Shown here: piece after piece, positions 31,736-43,299 of the stretch | Layout of the letters: each line of letters begins with the position of its first letter | How positions within the stretch are numbered: the stretch's first letter is position 1 | DNA from: Cryptomeria japonica | Lineage: Eukaryota > Streptophyta > Pinopsida > Cupressales > Cupressaceae | Direction of reading: 5' to 3' | Assembly: GCF_030272615.1 (NCBI RefSeq) | Contig: NC_081412.1 | Location: forward strand, 104,832,796 to 104,896,795 | Length of the DNA: 64,000 bases | Notes under the pieces: model-generated | The model's database searches: none | What the model saw: only the letters and a program-made list of their open reading frames with translations | Told to the model about the DNA's origin: nothing | Made by a program: the position numbers and the translations under genes

Positions 31736-34700
31736 ATGGCACCTAAAAGAGAATTCTCAGGAAAGGTTAATTACTAGGAGAGGGCTATCTTTGATGATTT
31801 CATAGAACAGTTGACAATGTCAACTAATATAGCAACAAAGGTAAAGGAATTAGTGCCAAGATCTCCTCGCCTAAAAATAGGAGAAGGATTGTATGATAAG
31901 GGCAACTGGCTAAGAGACCCTCAAATTGGGTTGTCTGGGTTGGGATTATTTAAAGTTGGATTTGGTATGAGAAACTCCCCAGCCCCAATGAATAGTATCT
32001 GGGAGTTGGACGTAGGAAAATTGGTGGTCCCTGGAGTATTCATGGATGTGGATCTCCTAACTCAGATCGCACACAACTATGACCCAATCACAAGAAGTGT
32101 TAAGGATATAAGTGGGAAAACCCTCATTGAAATAAATAATGAGGAGTTCAGAAATGCTTTTGGGCTAAGTGAGTTTACCAATTTTTTAGAGCCTATTAAC
32201 TTTAAATCACTAGCTCAGGTTTATAGTGTGCAGAGGAATCACCTTAGAAATGGGCCTCTTAAAGAATTCTTGTGAAGCTAGGCGGGTTAACAGTTGTAGG
32301 ACCTAACACTGAGGAGCCTTTTTCTTTAAATCTGTTTACCCTTAGGGCCAAAGGATTATACTGGTCACTTTGCCAAATTTTAGGAGAAGATGCTGAGGCA
32401 AATATGCCAACTCATTACATGTTAATGATTGCTCAAATTTTGAATCCCTCTTTGGCAGTGACCTTTGACTATGCTTCCTATATCATTGATGCTATCCATG
32501 AAGGATTGATAAGAATAAAGAATGGGAAAGTGGATAGGCCTTTTGGATGGTACTCCCTCCTTATGCCTTTATTTTTATTCAAGGGTGGTGACTATTTTGC
32601 AAGTGGAATGGACATTGTGAAAGAGAAAGATGCAGAGAAGATGCCAGTGCAATTATGCAGTACAGTGCTGTCATGGGATAGAGAAGATGCAAGCTTCTTA
32701 AAGATTGATAAGTGTTTTGCATCTAAGATTAGGACTCTTATCTGTTCAGAGAATCCAAGAGTCCATAAGGTTATTTTGGAATTCATTAGGCCAAAAGAGT
32801 TTGCTGAGAATGTTAAAATTGTCCACAATTGGAGTGATATCTACTTATACCCTGTGTCCACAGTTTTCAGAGTATATGGTTTCAAAGGCACTCCATTTTT
32901 GTTGCCCTATCAGGTCCCTCTTAAAGTGGGAATTGCAGAGATCCTCAGGTAGATTGGTAGTGTGCAAGAGGCAGAGTTAACAGGCAGAGGTAAAGGGACC
33001 ATTTTCCCTACAATTACCATAGCACATCAATTTGTGATAATTAAAGGAGGTTGGAATTATTTTGAAGATTTCCTTCAACCGTACCACTTATCAACTGTAG
33101 TATCCCGGTGTGCTGACCCTAAAGATTTCTTCAATGGCATGTTCAGAAAGAGGGCAATATGCCGAGGTAGACCCCACCAATTCCAGTTTCCTGAAGACCT
33201 CATTAGGAATGAGTTTGATTTAGATGAGAAAGAGTTGAGGAAGGAAAAGTGGGTGGCCTACAAGAAGGCTTTAGACTTTGTGCACCAATTTGACACTAGC
33301 TATGACCCTTTGTCTAGCTTTCACCCCTTTGAAGAGAAGATAAACTTCTTAATTGTTTGTTTTGAGGATGTGATGCAGACATTAAAAGAAAAGAGGGAGG
33401 TTGTAAGTAAGAACAACCTTGAGAAAGCAAGAATGGTTCTAAATAGGTTTGCATCTACCAGAACAATCCCTCCTAGTGATTACATGTTGCATAAGAAGTC
33501 CAACTATAGTGTGTTGATGCCAACAATAGGGGAGCCTTCTACCTCAAAGGGGAAGAGGAAGATACAGGATGTCATTGACATTCAAGATAGCCCAAAGAAA
33601 CAAAGAGTGGGAAAGCAAGTACAATCTGATGAACCCTTGTATTCCCCATCTCAATCCCCTATTCATATAGGAGATGTATAGGCAGCAGCTGAGCAACTGT
33701 TACAGTTAGGCAGTCTTGGAGAGATAGCATATACATATGATGAAGTGGAAGAGGGAATGCCAAAAGAGCCCCTTACTGTTGAGATGAACTTCACTACTAA
33801 TGAGTTCAAAGGCCAGGAGTGGGATCCTGAGATCAAACAAGCTAGTGAGGATTTCTTGGCTGATAATAACTTTGTCACATCAAGAGCTTTCATGCAATTT
33901 GTGTGGAAGTAGAACATTGATAAATTTAATGCTAGGTGTGAAGAGAGGAAAGGTGAGCAGCCCCACAAGGATCCAGCTATGGTGGAGGAAGAGATAAAGC
34001 AAGAAATGGTTGATGAGTTTAAGACCATCACTCCTGAGTAGGGAAGAGACATGGTAGCATAGGCTGGGGTACTCATTCTCCCTGAATGGGACATAGCAGA
34101 TGCCTTAGTTTTAGAGGTAGTAAGAAAAGAGACCAAACCTATGGAGGGAGTCACTTTTAGCAAAGATAATGTTGCACTGGTCATGTGGTCTCTTAAAAGA
34201 GATGAAAATAAGAGGAATAAGGACACCCTAGGGTCAAGTTACCTTGGAGGAATGATAGTGAAAAGAGTGCAGAGAACTGGGTTAGTGGAAGCTGCTAGCA
34301 CTGTGCTAGAGACTGCAAAGTTTAGTGTTGCAGTAGCAGAAAGAGATCCTAAGGAAAAGGCAGATGTCCAAGTTAAGTTGGAGACAATTCTGAAAGCTTA
34401 CAACAGTGCCAAGAAGGAGGTAAGGGGTAAAGATAGCATCATCGCCGAGCTACAAAGCCAGTTGGTAGGACAATACCATCAAGGTGAGTCCTCAACATTG
34501 ATGATCTCCTCTTCTCCTGCAAGACCTCCACCTACCAGCCCCATTATTGAGTTCCCACCATCTCCAGCACCTTCTAGTTCTCAGTTGATTGAGATCACTC
34601 CCCATGAGTTGGACAATTTAAAACAGGCTCAGGCCCTATATGCAAAGAAATATGAAGACAGAGTAAAGGCTACAATTTTAAGTTTTGCTGACACTATAGG

Positions 34701-35355
34701 GTCTTCACTGATGTATAACAACATGAGTAAGATTTTGGAAATGTGGAATGAGTTAAATGGGGACAAGGTTGTTTAAATGCCTATTTTTTATAAATGGAGA
34801 CCCAGAGAGCAGGATATAGAACTGATTTGTGTATCCTATGATGAGGCAGGGGCTGACCCTATTATTAAATCCACCAATGATATGACAAAGGATTTAGTAA
34901 AGTTGGCAGAAGGAGTAGATAATGCAGATAGAAAGATCAACTTGTACAAGAAAGCGTACACTGATCAAGTTTTTGAATAACTCCTAGGCGGTTTTGTCAG
35001 CCCAACCCAATTAAAGGACAAACAAATATGGCTTAAGGAATTGGAAGCCAAATTGTCACTAAGAATAAAAGGAATTGTTAAATCAGAGGATGCTTCCATA
35101 TTTGTCAAAACAATTGAGGAGATTGAGAAAATCAAATCTCATTATGGTTTCCTGAATTTAGAGGTCAATAAAATGAGGAATTCTTGGAAAAGATTAGCCA
35201 AGAAAAAAGCAAAAGTGATTAATTTCTCATGGCCTACTGATGAGGTGTATCAAGAATGGACAAGAAAATATGCAATACTTGATGTGGAGCAACTAGAAAA
35301 TGTTGCAACAGAACAACAAGAGGAAGAAGTCGCGGATGTTGAAAGAGACTTGTAA
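31736..35355 (+). pseudogene. G2 extra ORF of about 1,200 codons downstream of integrase
   Basis: Begins at ATG 31736 (MAPKREFSGK). It runs in one frame to about 32270, shifts, then stays in a second frame to TAA 35353-35355. Stops inside: about 31775, 32950, 33679, 33910, 34039 and 34060 (all TAG), 34774 and 34978 (TAA). No enzyme motif is seen. The first half is globular with hydrophobic stretches (FGWYSLLMPLFLFKGGDYF, FKGTPFLLPYQVPLKVGI), loosely like the plant transposon-associated domains found in Tat ORFs. Later come a Lys-rich, NLS-like stretch (STSKGKRKIQD, SPKKQRVGK), a Pro/Ser-rich stretch (ARPPPTSPIIEFPPSPAPSS) and a helical basic tail. The 3' 490 bp recurs in the left LTR. Confidence 0.75.
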
Positions 35356-36293
35356 CCGCATTTGTAAAAGGTTTTGTAACTTCTTCTTAAGAAGTAATGA
35401 TTGTAACAAACTCTCCTAGGAAAGTCCGAAGCTATGTGTGCATCCATATTGTTATAAATGGATACCAGGACTAATAGAAGAAGGATCGCAAGGAATTGTA
35501 AGAAAACGCTGCAAAAAATTATCTAAGCTTTTTTCAAGTTTTTGATGGAGAATATTCGAATGTTTTTGTAATACTTTCAAAAGAAATATCAATACACAGA
35601 CCATTGGTTTTGAGTTTAAACTTTGTGTTGTCTTCAAGTATGTTTGCAAATGTTTACTGTTTCATTTTGAGTAATCTAGGGTTATTCCTTTTGAATATGG
35701 GTTGCAAGGAAATTTTCGGTAAATATGTTTCTTAGCTTTTCTCTTCAGGAGGGGAATTAAATAAGCAGGAATCATTTTTACTAGTAAATTCTTTGTGGGA
35801 TACTTTGAATTTTGATGAACACAGTTTAGTCTGGTATGAATAAATTCTTATGTGTGTTAGGCATATATAGGGATCTGCAAAAGCCAAACTGATGGAATAT
35901 GTAGAGATGTCTGATTGTGGAAGTATTGTTTGAACTTAGATGACTCTCTGACCTTGGATAAGGCACTGATATCTATTAAGGTTATCTTATATACATCTTG
36001 TAGATCAATACTGAACATGAGTATAAGTTTCATTCCTTTGTTTCAGTTAGTTTTAAGGTGATAAGATCCACTGGTTTTCAGACTAGTTTGCTATGGATTT
36101 ATCTTTTAAAAGTGTGAATTCAGTTCACAAAGGTATACCCGCCTGAACTTTGGATAAGTTCAAAGTGTAGAAGGTTAATCAAACCTTGTCATATATTGTC
36201 CTGAAAGTTTCTTTCTCTTTAATCTCTCTTCTGCATACAGAGTTATCATATCATTATAAGGATTTTAAAGTGAATCAGATTTTGAGAACAACA

Positions 36294-36528
36294 CCAGCAA
36301 CGTTTCTTACCGAGGTTTTTCCCATCTTGGGTTTTCCTCGTACATCCTGGTGTTATGTGATGTCCTCTTGTGTATGTGTGTATTTGAGTTATTCTCCTTA
36401 CTAACCGGTAAGTCTGCATTATGTTTTGATGCATAAACTAATATGCCCACAAAGGATAGCTAAAGGGAAAATATTTGAGAACCACTAGTTCACCCCCTCC
36501 CCCTCTCAGTGGTGCATTGTGTCTAACA
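36294..36528 (+). repeat. C5: copia LTR 3'-end fragment
   Basis: Matches the reverse complement of the N1 LTR end region in pattern (ACCGAGGTTTTTCCC, GGGTTTTCCTCGTAC). It ends with the C-loop hairpin (ACCACT 36481-36486 with AGTGGT 36508-36513) and CTAACA at 36528. It is cut on the left by the G2 LTR end, and N1 starts immediately after it in the opposite orientation. Confidence 0.78.
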
Positions 36529-37070
36529 GACAATCCCAAAGACACTGAGAGGGGGGATGAATCAGTGTCTAACCGGTTTATGGAATATTTGAAATTATTT
36601 ACAACTTTGCAACTTAAATTAATGTACTGGTAAACAAGAAATAATTCAGTAAAGAAAAATAATAGAGACAGCATAAATGCACACCATAACACAAAAGATT
36701 TTGGCGAGGAAACCCGGTGTGGGAAAAACCTCGGTGGGATTTGTGACCCACAATATTTACTCACTAGCCAATATGAATAAATATTACTTACAACATGGGT
36801 CTACACATGCAAGAAGGCAAACAACCTAGAGCTCACTACTCAATAGAAGAGTCTCATTGACTACAAAATGGATAATTAAATCCAATACAATGTATTGCTC
36901 AAAATAGCATCTCTAATTCTTGGTTCAGTAACAGTTTAAGCTTAGTCAGATACCTTAACAAAAACCTTTCATTGTCTTCACATATACCAACAATAATAAT
37001 CTCCTATCCTTCTCTTCTTCTTGATTAATGAAAATTATCTATAAGATCTCATACATATATGAGTCTATAC
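36529..37070 (-). repeat. N1 left (3') LTR, outer part
   Basis: Matches 43972 onward in the right LTR. The terminal ~14 bp (TGTTAGATGCAATG in the right copy) are missing here. A perfect 9-bp stem (36540-36548 with 36562-36570) encloses a G run. Interrupted after 37070 by S1. Confidence 0.87.
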
Positions 37071-37434
37071 TATTAGAGTTATCTAATATTAGCTAATAAT
37101 TATTTATTTAATTATTAGTCTATTAAACTCTACGCTTAAGCTAAACTTAGGCATTTAATAAATATTGTAGGTATTTAATAATTATTTTAATTATTAAATA
37201 CACATTATCCCTTTAGGGTTTCTTTAGGGTTGCATATCTTTAGGGTTTGTATTATCCTTTTATAAGGATTGTATTGTACTTGTTCATAAAATTGATTCCC
37301 TTTCTAAATGATAATTTTCTTCTTCAGAGCATTTATGATTTTTTGCTTTATATGCCTTCATTCTTCTCTTGTGACAGGTATTTGCATGCAGGTGTTCTTG
37401 GGATCTCTGAAGTTGTATTTCTTCAACTTCTTCA
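37071..37434 (+). repeat. S1 5' LTR
   Basis: Starts TATTAG where the partner has TGTTAG (terminal G to A) and ends CTTCTTCA. Contains AT-rich ATTATTTATTTAATTATTAG and two copies of TTTAGGGTT. Confidence 0.92.
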
Positions 37435-37447
37435 TGGTATCAGAGCC
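37435..37447 (+). other. S1 primer binding site
   Basis: TGGTATCAGAGCC, perfect initiator tRNA-Met complement, with no spacer after the LTR. Confidence 0.9.
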
Positions 37448-39173
37448 TACATCTGTTGTTGCTTGTTCCTAATTTTTCAAAAGATTTTTTGGAGGAGGGT
37501 TTCAAGTTTTATCAGAGTTTTTTATTGGATCTGGGTTAGCTATTTTTTTCTGATTATTTTGGGCTCAAACAAACCTCACTGTTGAGCTCAGAACGCCCCC
37601 AAACCCCCATTTCCATATAAAATTTGTCAAATTTTGACAAATTTGGGTTCTCAAATTTTTTCTTTGGTTTTGCCTTTTTTTTGCACAAATTTCGAGAAAT
37701 TTGTCAAAAAAATCATTAAAAAAAAAACTTTAAAGCAGTTTGGGCAAAAAAGACCTCACCGTTGGCTTCTGAAGGGCGTTTCTAGTCATTTTGATATATA
37801 ATTCGACCTATTTCGGTGACAAGTATATCTGGCCCATGATTTTTTCATTGGCACATTTTACGAGGCACAAAAATTCATACAGTTGTACCTACAAATGCGT
37901 CAGAAAATTTTCGTCAAAAAAAAAAATTATTAATTTTCTTTTTTACCCTTTTTATGCCTTAAAAGAGGGGTTTTTTCTTTTGGCCATATCTTGGGCATAC
38001 AGAGTCATTTTTTTGAAAACGAATAAGCGTCAAAAAGTTGGTTCCAAGCCGGACCTCGTGATGTTGGATTGTTTTTCCAATTTTTCTATTTGACTATGTT
38101 TTTCTCCAATCAAAGTGGGGTCTCTTTTTTGTACTCCGAGAGCCATAGAATGAGCATCCGAACTCCGTTTTTTGAAAACTTTATATCGTTGGAAAGCTTG
38201 TTCTATGCACTTTCTATCCATATGAGTTTTATTTCTAGATTCTACTCCAGGAATATGTTATTTAGTTTTCTTTTCTTTTCAGCACTCTGGTGGATATCTT
38301 GGTTGTTTCAAGTCTTGGGATCTCTTCTCTGAGTAGGATGTCTCGGTTTTGGTTCTTCTTTCTATTTCTAGTCTTCTTATCATTGTAGCTTCATTTATGC
38401 AAACACACTAATATAAAGTGTCATCATGCATTGTTTACTTGAGATCTTACACATCTTGTGCCTTATTGTACATGCACTACTTATAAAGTGCCATGAGGGG
38501 GTTGATGTTTACCTTTTGTTTGCCATCTACCTTTGTCGAGTGAGTGTTCCTTCCATGACATTTGCCTCATGATGTGTGTCAAGTGAGTGTTCCTTCCACG
38601 ACACTATGTACTTTCTCTACACCTTCGATGTTCCTGGTTCTTTGTCATGCAGTTCTTGTTGGCTATTTTTTTCAGTGTACCTATCCCTCTCCCTCTTCAG
38701 TTTTATGGGGAGGTTTGTCCTGTTGGTTCTAATGATTCCATGGTTTGATTGATCATCTCTTCAGGCTTTGGTGTCTCATGCCATATGTATTTTTGAGTTT
38801 AGTTGTTTGCCTTTGTTTGCCATCTGATTTGAATAGTGTCATTTGAGGGCACTCATGCAGATTACAGTCTTCTCTACCTGGTCATGTTCTATTTCAGTGG
38901 AGGTTCTTCAGATCAACAGTTACTCTTCGACAATGTTTGCAGCTATTTCCTGCTTCAGTGGTGTTCTTCTTGCTTTTCCATCTTTTTTTGGAGTGGAGTT
39001 TTTTCCCACGTGGTTTTCTTTATTTCTCCAGTTCATAGAGATTTGGTTGTGATTGGGTACCTCATCAGGCCTTGTTGTCGGGACCCAAATTTTTTGCCTT
39101 CTCATGTAGTTGTTTTTTTTTGCTTCATGCATTTAGTTTTTTAGCTACTCCCTAAGTTCATCTTAAGGGGGGT
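37448..39173 (+). other. S1 internal region, non-coding
   Basis: T-rich with no convincing ORF. Features: a near-palindrome around 37620-37646 (AAATTTGTCAAA facing TTTGACAAATTT), a repeated GAGTGAGTGTTCCTTCCA at about 38540 and 38583, and the polypurine tract at about 39163-39173. The open frames present are short and lack family motifs. Confidence 0.7.
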
Positions 39174-39537
39174 TGTTAGAGTTATCTTATATTAGCTAAT
39201 AATTATTTATTTAATTATTAGTCTATTAAACTCTACGCTTAAGCTAAACTTAGGCATTTAATAAATATTGTAGGTATTTAATAATTATTCTAATTATTAA
39301 ATACACATTATCCCTTTAGGGTTTCTTTAGGGTTGCATATCTTTAGGGTTTGTATTATCCTTTTATAAGGATTGTATTGTACTTGTTCATAAAATTGATT
39401 CCCTTTCTGAATGATAATTATCTTCTTCAGAGCATTTATGTTTTTTTGCTTTATGTGCCTTCATTCTTCTCTTGTGATAGGTTTTTGCATGTAGGTGTTC
39501 TTGGGATCTCTGAAGTTGTATTTCCTCAACTTCTTCA
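39174..39537 (+). repeat. S1 3' LTR
   Basis: Same length as the 5' LTR, starts TGTTAGAG and ends CTTCTTCA, followed by the target duplication TATAC. Confidence 0.92.
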
Positions 39538-39542
39538 TATAC

Positions 39543-39800
39543 AATACATCATGTCAGCTTATAAATAAATAATTACATTTACAATATAGTTCATATAAGA
39601 AAAACTTTGTCTCATGTCGGCCTGAGAGCCGGTATACTTCATTGCTGGTGTAATCTAGATGTCGGTGAATGTGCTTGCTGGTGTCGGTACCTGTCGGTGA
39701 TAATGTTTGCGATGTTGATGCCTATGTAGAAAATTGTTATCGGTTGTTTGCCATAAATGACAATATCAACCACATTCTCATAGAGTGTAGAATGCCAACA
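39543..39800 (-). repeat. N1 left (3') LTR, inner part
   Basis: Continues the N1 LTR after S1 and matches about 44510-44760. Ends AATGCCAACA at 39800, then ATCTCCCC, the complement of the polypurine tract. Several TGTCGGTG words lie at 39615-39700. Confidence 0.87.
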
Positions 39801-40277
39801 ATCTCCCCATTTGAGATTGATGGTAACACTTGATGAGAAAAATCCAAAATTGTTAACCAAAAATGAAGTCCAAAATCTGATCCCCAAAAAAGTGTGCTCC
39901 CCCTAAGCAAGTGATCTCATCTATGTATATATTTTTCTCCATACTAAGAATCAAAGAATACAAAAATGCTACCTCATAGCCTATAACAGGTTCTATACAA
40001 GTTAAAAATGTCTGCTAAAATTAGATTTAGGCTCTGCATGAATTTGTTAATGTTAGAAAGAATGGTCTTTGTTTGCTAGATCATGTTAGTCAAATAGTGC
40101 ATCTACTGCTCCGGTGACCATTCTCCTTGAATTGTTGCCTTTGATAGCTCAACCCGCTGAGTGATAAGACAGTCCAATCTTGGACCAATTTTTCTTTTTA
40201 GTTCCTGGGCCTTTAACTGTATTCTTTCTTTCTCTTAACCAAGTTTTTCTAATTTCTCCTCAAAAAATTGCCATTTC

Positions 40278-41220
40278 CTATTCAAAAACTGAGATAAGTC
40301 CTGAAGAATCTGTCATATTATCCGCAATGTCATCTATTTCTTTCTGTGTCTTCTTAATTTCATCATCAATATCTTTAGTCAGGTGGTGAGGCTTGCAAGC
40401 TTCTCTATATAGCTCCTTATATTCCAAAATTATTGAGTTAAGTACTGATAATAGTGAATCCATGTACTCAAGATAGTCTTTGATGGTTTTCTCAAAGAAT
40501 TCACCTTTCTCTTTATCTACTCTTTCCTTTACAATATCCTGATTCACCTTATCTATAGTTAGAACATTCTTAGCAATAAATTTGGACAATGTGCCCAATT
40601 TACCTAACGAATCCTTATTGTGATCTATCTTACAGGTTGGTGCAATCATCCTCAAGATAGGTAATGTGTCATCAATAGCCTTAAATTCTAAGGCATTGCA
40701 ATCTGTTATCCTCTTAATAGAATCCAATAAAACATCTATTACATTAGTGGGTCTGAATTCTCCAGTAGATGTTCTTGGTTTTACAATAGATTTTCTTTCA
40801 ACAGATACTTTCCCAATTACCTTCACTATTTCTTCCTTATTTCCATTGATTGCCTCCTCTTTAGTTACATTTTCAACTGGTTTCTCTGTTTGTGTTAATA
40901 CATCTACTTCTTTTGGTTTTTCAGTCTGTATAAGTACCTCTGCAACTGTTAGTTTCTCTATCTCTGGTTTCTTAGTGTTAGTTACCTTATCCTCTATTGG
41001 TTTCTTAGTCTCTGGTTGCTTAGCTTGTACTGGTATCTCAGTGTTCTGAGAGTCAATAGTGTGTGCCGGTGACTCAGATATCTCATTGTTCTTAACATCA
41101 TCTACCTTAACCTCTGTAGTCTCTTTATGCACAACAATATTAATATCCTGTGTATCTACATTCATGGTGAAAAAAAATTCAAAACCAGGGTTAGTGTCAT
41201 CATGAGTAACTTCTTCAGTT
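40278..41220 (-). pseudogene. N1 protein, C-terminal part
   Basis: Open on the minus strand from about 41220 down to 40278 (295 codons from an internal Met). The first half is acidic/Lys-rich and repetitive, with near-repeats TEKPKEVDVLTQTEKP and KKPIEDKVTNTKKPEIEK. The second half is predicted helical: ILRMIAPTCKIDHNKDSLGKL, ERVDKEKGEFFEKTIKDYLEY and DDEIKKTQKEIDDIADNM. A similar APxxxxDxxxxxxGKL stretch occurs in N2 (near 56000), suggesting a conserved C-terminal domain. No known enzyme family recognised. Upstream the frame is interrupted by an LTR fragment. Confidence 0.65.
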
Positions 41221-41232
41221 GCCTTATCCAGT

Positions 41233-41340
41233 TGATTGTCCCAAAGACACTGAAAGGGCAGGTGAATCAGTGTCTAACTAGTTTATGAAATATTTGAACT
41301 TATTTAGAACTTTGCAACTAAAATTAATGTACCGATGTAT
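41233..41340 (-). repeat. LTR-end fragment embedded in N1 ORF
   Basis: About 108 bp matching the outer end of the N1 LTR (36533-36640), with the hairpin stem AGACACTGA/TCAGTGTCT and part of the G run. Protein-like sequence continues on both sides, so it interrupts the N1 ORF. Confidence 0.75.
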
Positions 41341-43040
41341 CTAAAGTTAATGGTGGTGTATCCTATGTTGGTGGAGGAATGTTATCTGTTACCTTTATAA
41401 CAGGTATACTACCAATTTTTCTTTTACCTTTGTCCTTCTGGTATACTTTAGCAAAAGATTTGTCCATTTTTTGTCTCTCCCTTTCCTCTTTCTTTTCTTT
41501 TTCCACAAATAATATCTCCCATTTGTCTACAGTTTCATTAGCAATCTCTTTCACTCTCCCATCCATTAGGCTAACCTATTGGTGTCCACTCACAAAAACT
41601 GACCGTTTTGCTTCAAAAATTAGCTCATCAATTTCCTTTTTATAATTTATAGGATTTATTGCCAATAATACTTCAACCTTTAACTTTTTATCTAGTTCCA
41701 TTACTGACATAGATCATCTACAACTTCAATCAAAACCTTCTTATAGATGTCTAAATGCAAAATAATACTAGCCTCTATTGCGTCCTTGTCCAAATCTTTG
41801 AATGAATGATACAATTTATTTATATTGCAAATATTTCCATCTTGTGTTATCTCATTTACTAGTTCCTCTAGTGTAACGGTATCTGGTGTCTTAGTTTATT
41901 GTTTCTTCTTTGGTGTTAGCTTCTTCTTAGGCTCCCTTATAGCTTGCTACTTTTTTCTTATTGTTCTCGCCTTTTTAGGTGAAGGAGAAGGTACCGGTGA
42001 GGGTTTTCTCTTCTTCCTCTCTACTCTTTTGAACTCAGCTTCTTTTCCACTTTTTGTATCCGAAGAAGTGACAACCGATGAAACATGAGCTTCCATTTTC
42101 AATCATTCCAGTTCACTAGTAGATATACCACTCAAGTTCATTACATTTTCCTTAACCTCCTTAGTCATCTTGGATGCATCTCTGATAAACTTTTGTCTTC
42201 TTTTTCTCTGCTTCTGGATCGAAATAGCACTCTCAATGGTCTCAGCATTACCAAAAATTTCTTCAGATGGTTTCTTGGGTGCATCAAGAAGTGTTTTACC
42301 ATATGCTTCAAGAATATTTAGGTCAACTTCATATCCCATTTTTGTTATCCAAATAGTTCTAGGAGTAACAACTTCCATCCATGTTTCATCTCATTTGATT
42401 ACAAAGCAAATTTGCTTATCACACTTATCTACTATGCTCTGTGGTATCCTTTCTCTAGCTCTCATCTTAGTTTGGAAGTTTTTGAAGCAGTCTGCTATAA
42501 TGTTGTCACTGTTAAAGCCCATACCGGTGATAGCTTCCACGATTTATTTGCCTACCGGGATGTCATATCCAAAATTCTTATGACCAATATTGGGTATCTC
42601 TTTGGTGAAGTAAAGCATCAAACACACAAGTAGGTTGCCAAACAAAATGTCCCCTTCTTGTCACCCTTAATCTTCTTCAGGTTATTAATCAGTTCATCCT
42701 TAAGCCATTCACAGATATCAATCCTAGCATTTTTCTTGACCATCTCATATGCACTATGAATACATAAGTTGGAAACAAAGTTTAATCTATTTGTATGAGT
42801 TACTCTATAGCCAAGTACCATGCTCACATATCTCACATTTGCATCAGTAATGTCATTAACCCATCAACCGAGGGTAGAATGCATTATTTTCAATTTGTTG
42901 CCATACACCATAAGGATTATTCCTTGGTTAGATGAAGAATCTCCTACCAGTGGAGGGTTACTCTGTTCTACCAGTGCAAACACAGATTCATTAACTTTCT
43001 GATCTCTTTTCTTAATCCATTGGTTTGAAAATTCTTACTT
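41341..43040 (-). pseudogene. N1 protein, middle part, degenerate
   Basis: Minus-strand fragments in several frames. At 42618-42836 there is a hydrophobic/helical stretch with HTNRLNFVSNLCIHSAYEM, ICEWLKDELINNLKKIKGD and GTFCLATYLCVCLMLYF. At 42103-42378 there is GYEVDLNILEAYGKTLLDAP and RKRRQKFIRDASKMTKEVKE. A basic, Pro-rich stretch follows (VERKKRKPSPVPSPSPKKAR, about 41960-42040), NLS-like. Then comes a helical segment to about 41700 (LEELVNEITQDG, KDLDKDAIEASIILHLDIYK). The helix-plus-LFxYLxxLMLYF layout recalls plant transposon-associated domains, but that is a weak impression. Confidence 0.5.
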
Positions 43041-43299
43041 TATTTCATTTACCAGTTTGTGTTCTACATTGATTAGATAAATGTCCAAATCTACCACAAA
43101 CATAGCATTTCACATTCATTCTGCAATTTTCTGAATTGTGACCAACTTTATTGCATTTGGAACATTGACCGGCGGGTAAGTTTGTATTTTGATTATTTCT
43201 AAATCTGCATTGATTTACTCTTTGACCAAATTTGTTACAATTGAAACATTTCCCATTAAATTTATAAGCATTAGGTTGTCTTACCGGTTTACTGTGATC
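43041..43299 (-). pseudogene. N1 protein, triple zinc knuckle
   Basis: Read on the minus strand: CFNCNKFGQRVNQC (His changed to Gln), CSKCNKVGHNSENC and CYVCGRFGHLSNQC, spaced over about 43069-43250. CX2CX4HX4C knuckles bind single-stranded nucleic acid, usually in retrotransposon nucleocapsid. Three in tandem is unlike the single knuckle of C1 Gag. A stop precedes the first knuckle (TAA near 43301) and another ends the frame near 43053. Confidence 0.82.

Larger units (their letters stand above)
21380..36293 (+). mobile_element. G2: Tat-lineage Ty3/gypsy element, 5' LTR truncated
   Basis: A 1,427-bp direct repeat (21380-22806 and 34867-36293) brackets a tRNA-Arg-type PBS, gag, protease, archaeal-type RNase H, RT with RNase H, a partial integrase and an extra ORF. 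RT before integrase makes it Ty3/gypsy. The extra RNase H, the PBS and the additional ORF point to the Tat/Ogre group. About 34 differences by eye between the repeat copies (about 2.4%) make it the youngest large element here. It is dead: about 15 internal stops, frameshifts, altered active sites, and a deletion joining RNase H to integrase. Its left LTR begins mid-sequence against G1. Confidence 0.88.
29671..36293 (+). repeat. G2 3' LTR (3' 1.4 kb proven, full extent inferred)
   Basis: Only 34867-36293 has a partner copy (21380-22806). The LTR probably starts far upstream, near 29671: the partner copy is cut by G1; no TG start exists at 34867; and 29900-31330 is built of the same GTTTCG/CGAAA dyad units seen inside the G1 LTR. 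If right, the LTR is about 6.6 kb and contains a complete ORF. It ends AACAACA at 36293, next to a copia LTR fragment. The alternative is a short LTR that merely overlaps the ORF's 3' end. Confidence 0.6.
37071..39537 (+). mobile_element. S1: small LTR retrotransposon without coding capacity
   Basis: Two LTRs of exactly 364 bp (37071-37434 and 39174-39537) differ at about 11 positions (3%). They are flanked by a perfect 5-bp target duplication TATAC (37066-37070 and 39538-39542). The PBS TGGTATCAGAGCC follows the left LTR immediately, and a purine run with AAGGGGGG precedes the right one. The 1.74-kb interior has no recognisable gag or pol. Excising it restores a continuous N1 LTR, so it inserted after N1. 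It is the only full-length element here with a perfect target duplication. Confidence 0.93.

Noticed and set aside
31736-35355. Host gene captured by G2
   Set aside because: No intron-bearing or recognisable plant protein similarity seen; the 3' end is duplicated in the LTR, so it travels with the element. Capture cannot be excluded without a search.
42618-42836. Independent host gene on the minus strand
   Set aside because: Enclosed by N1 LTRs, PBS and PPT and broken by stops, so it belongs to the element.
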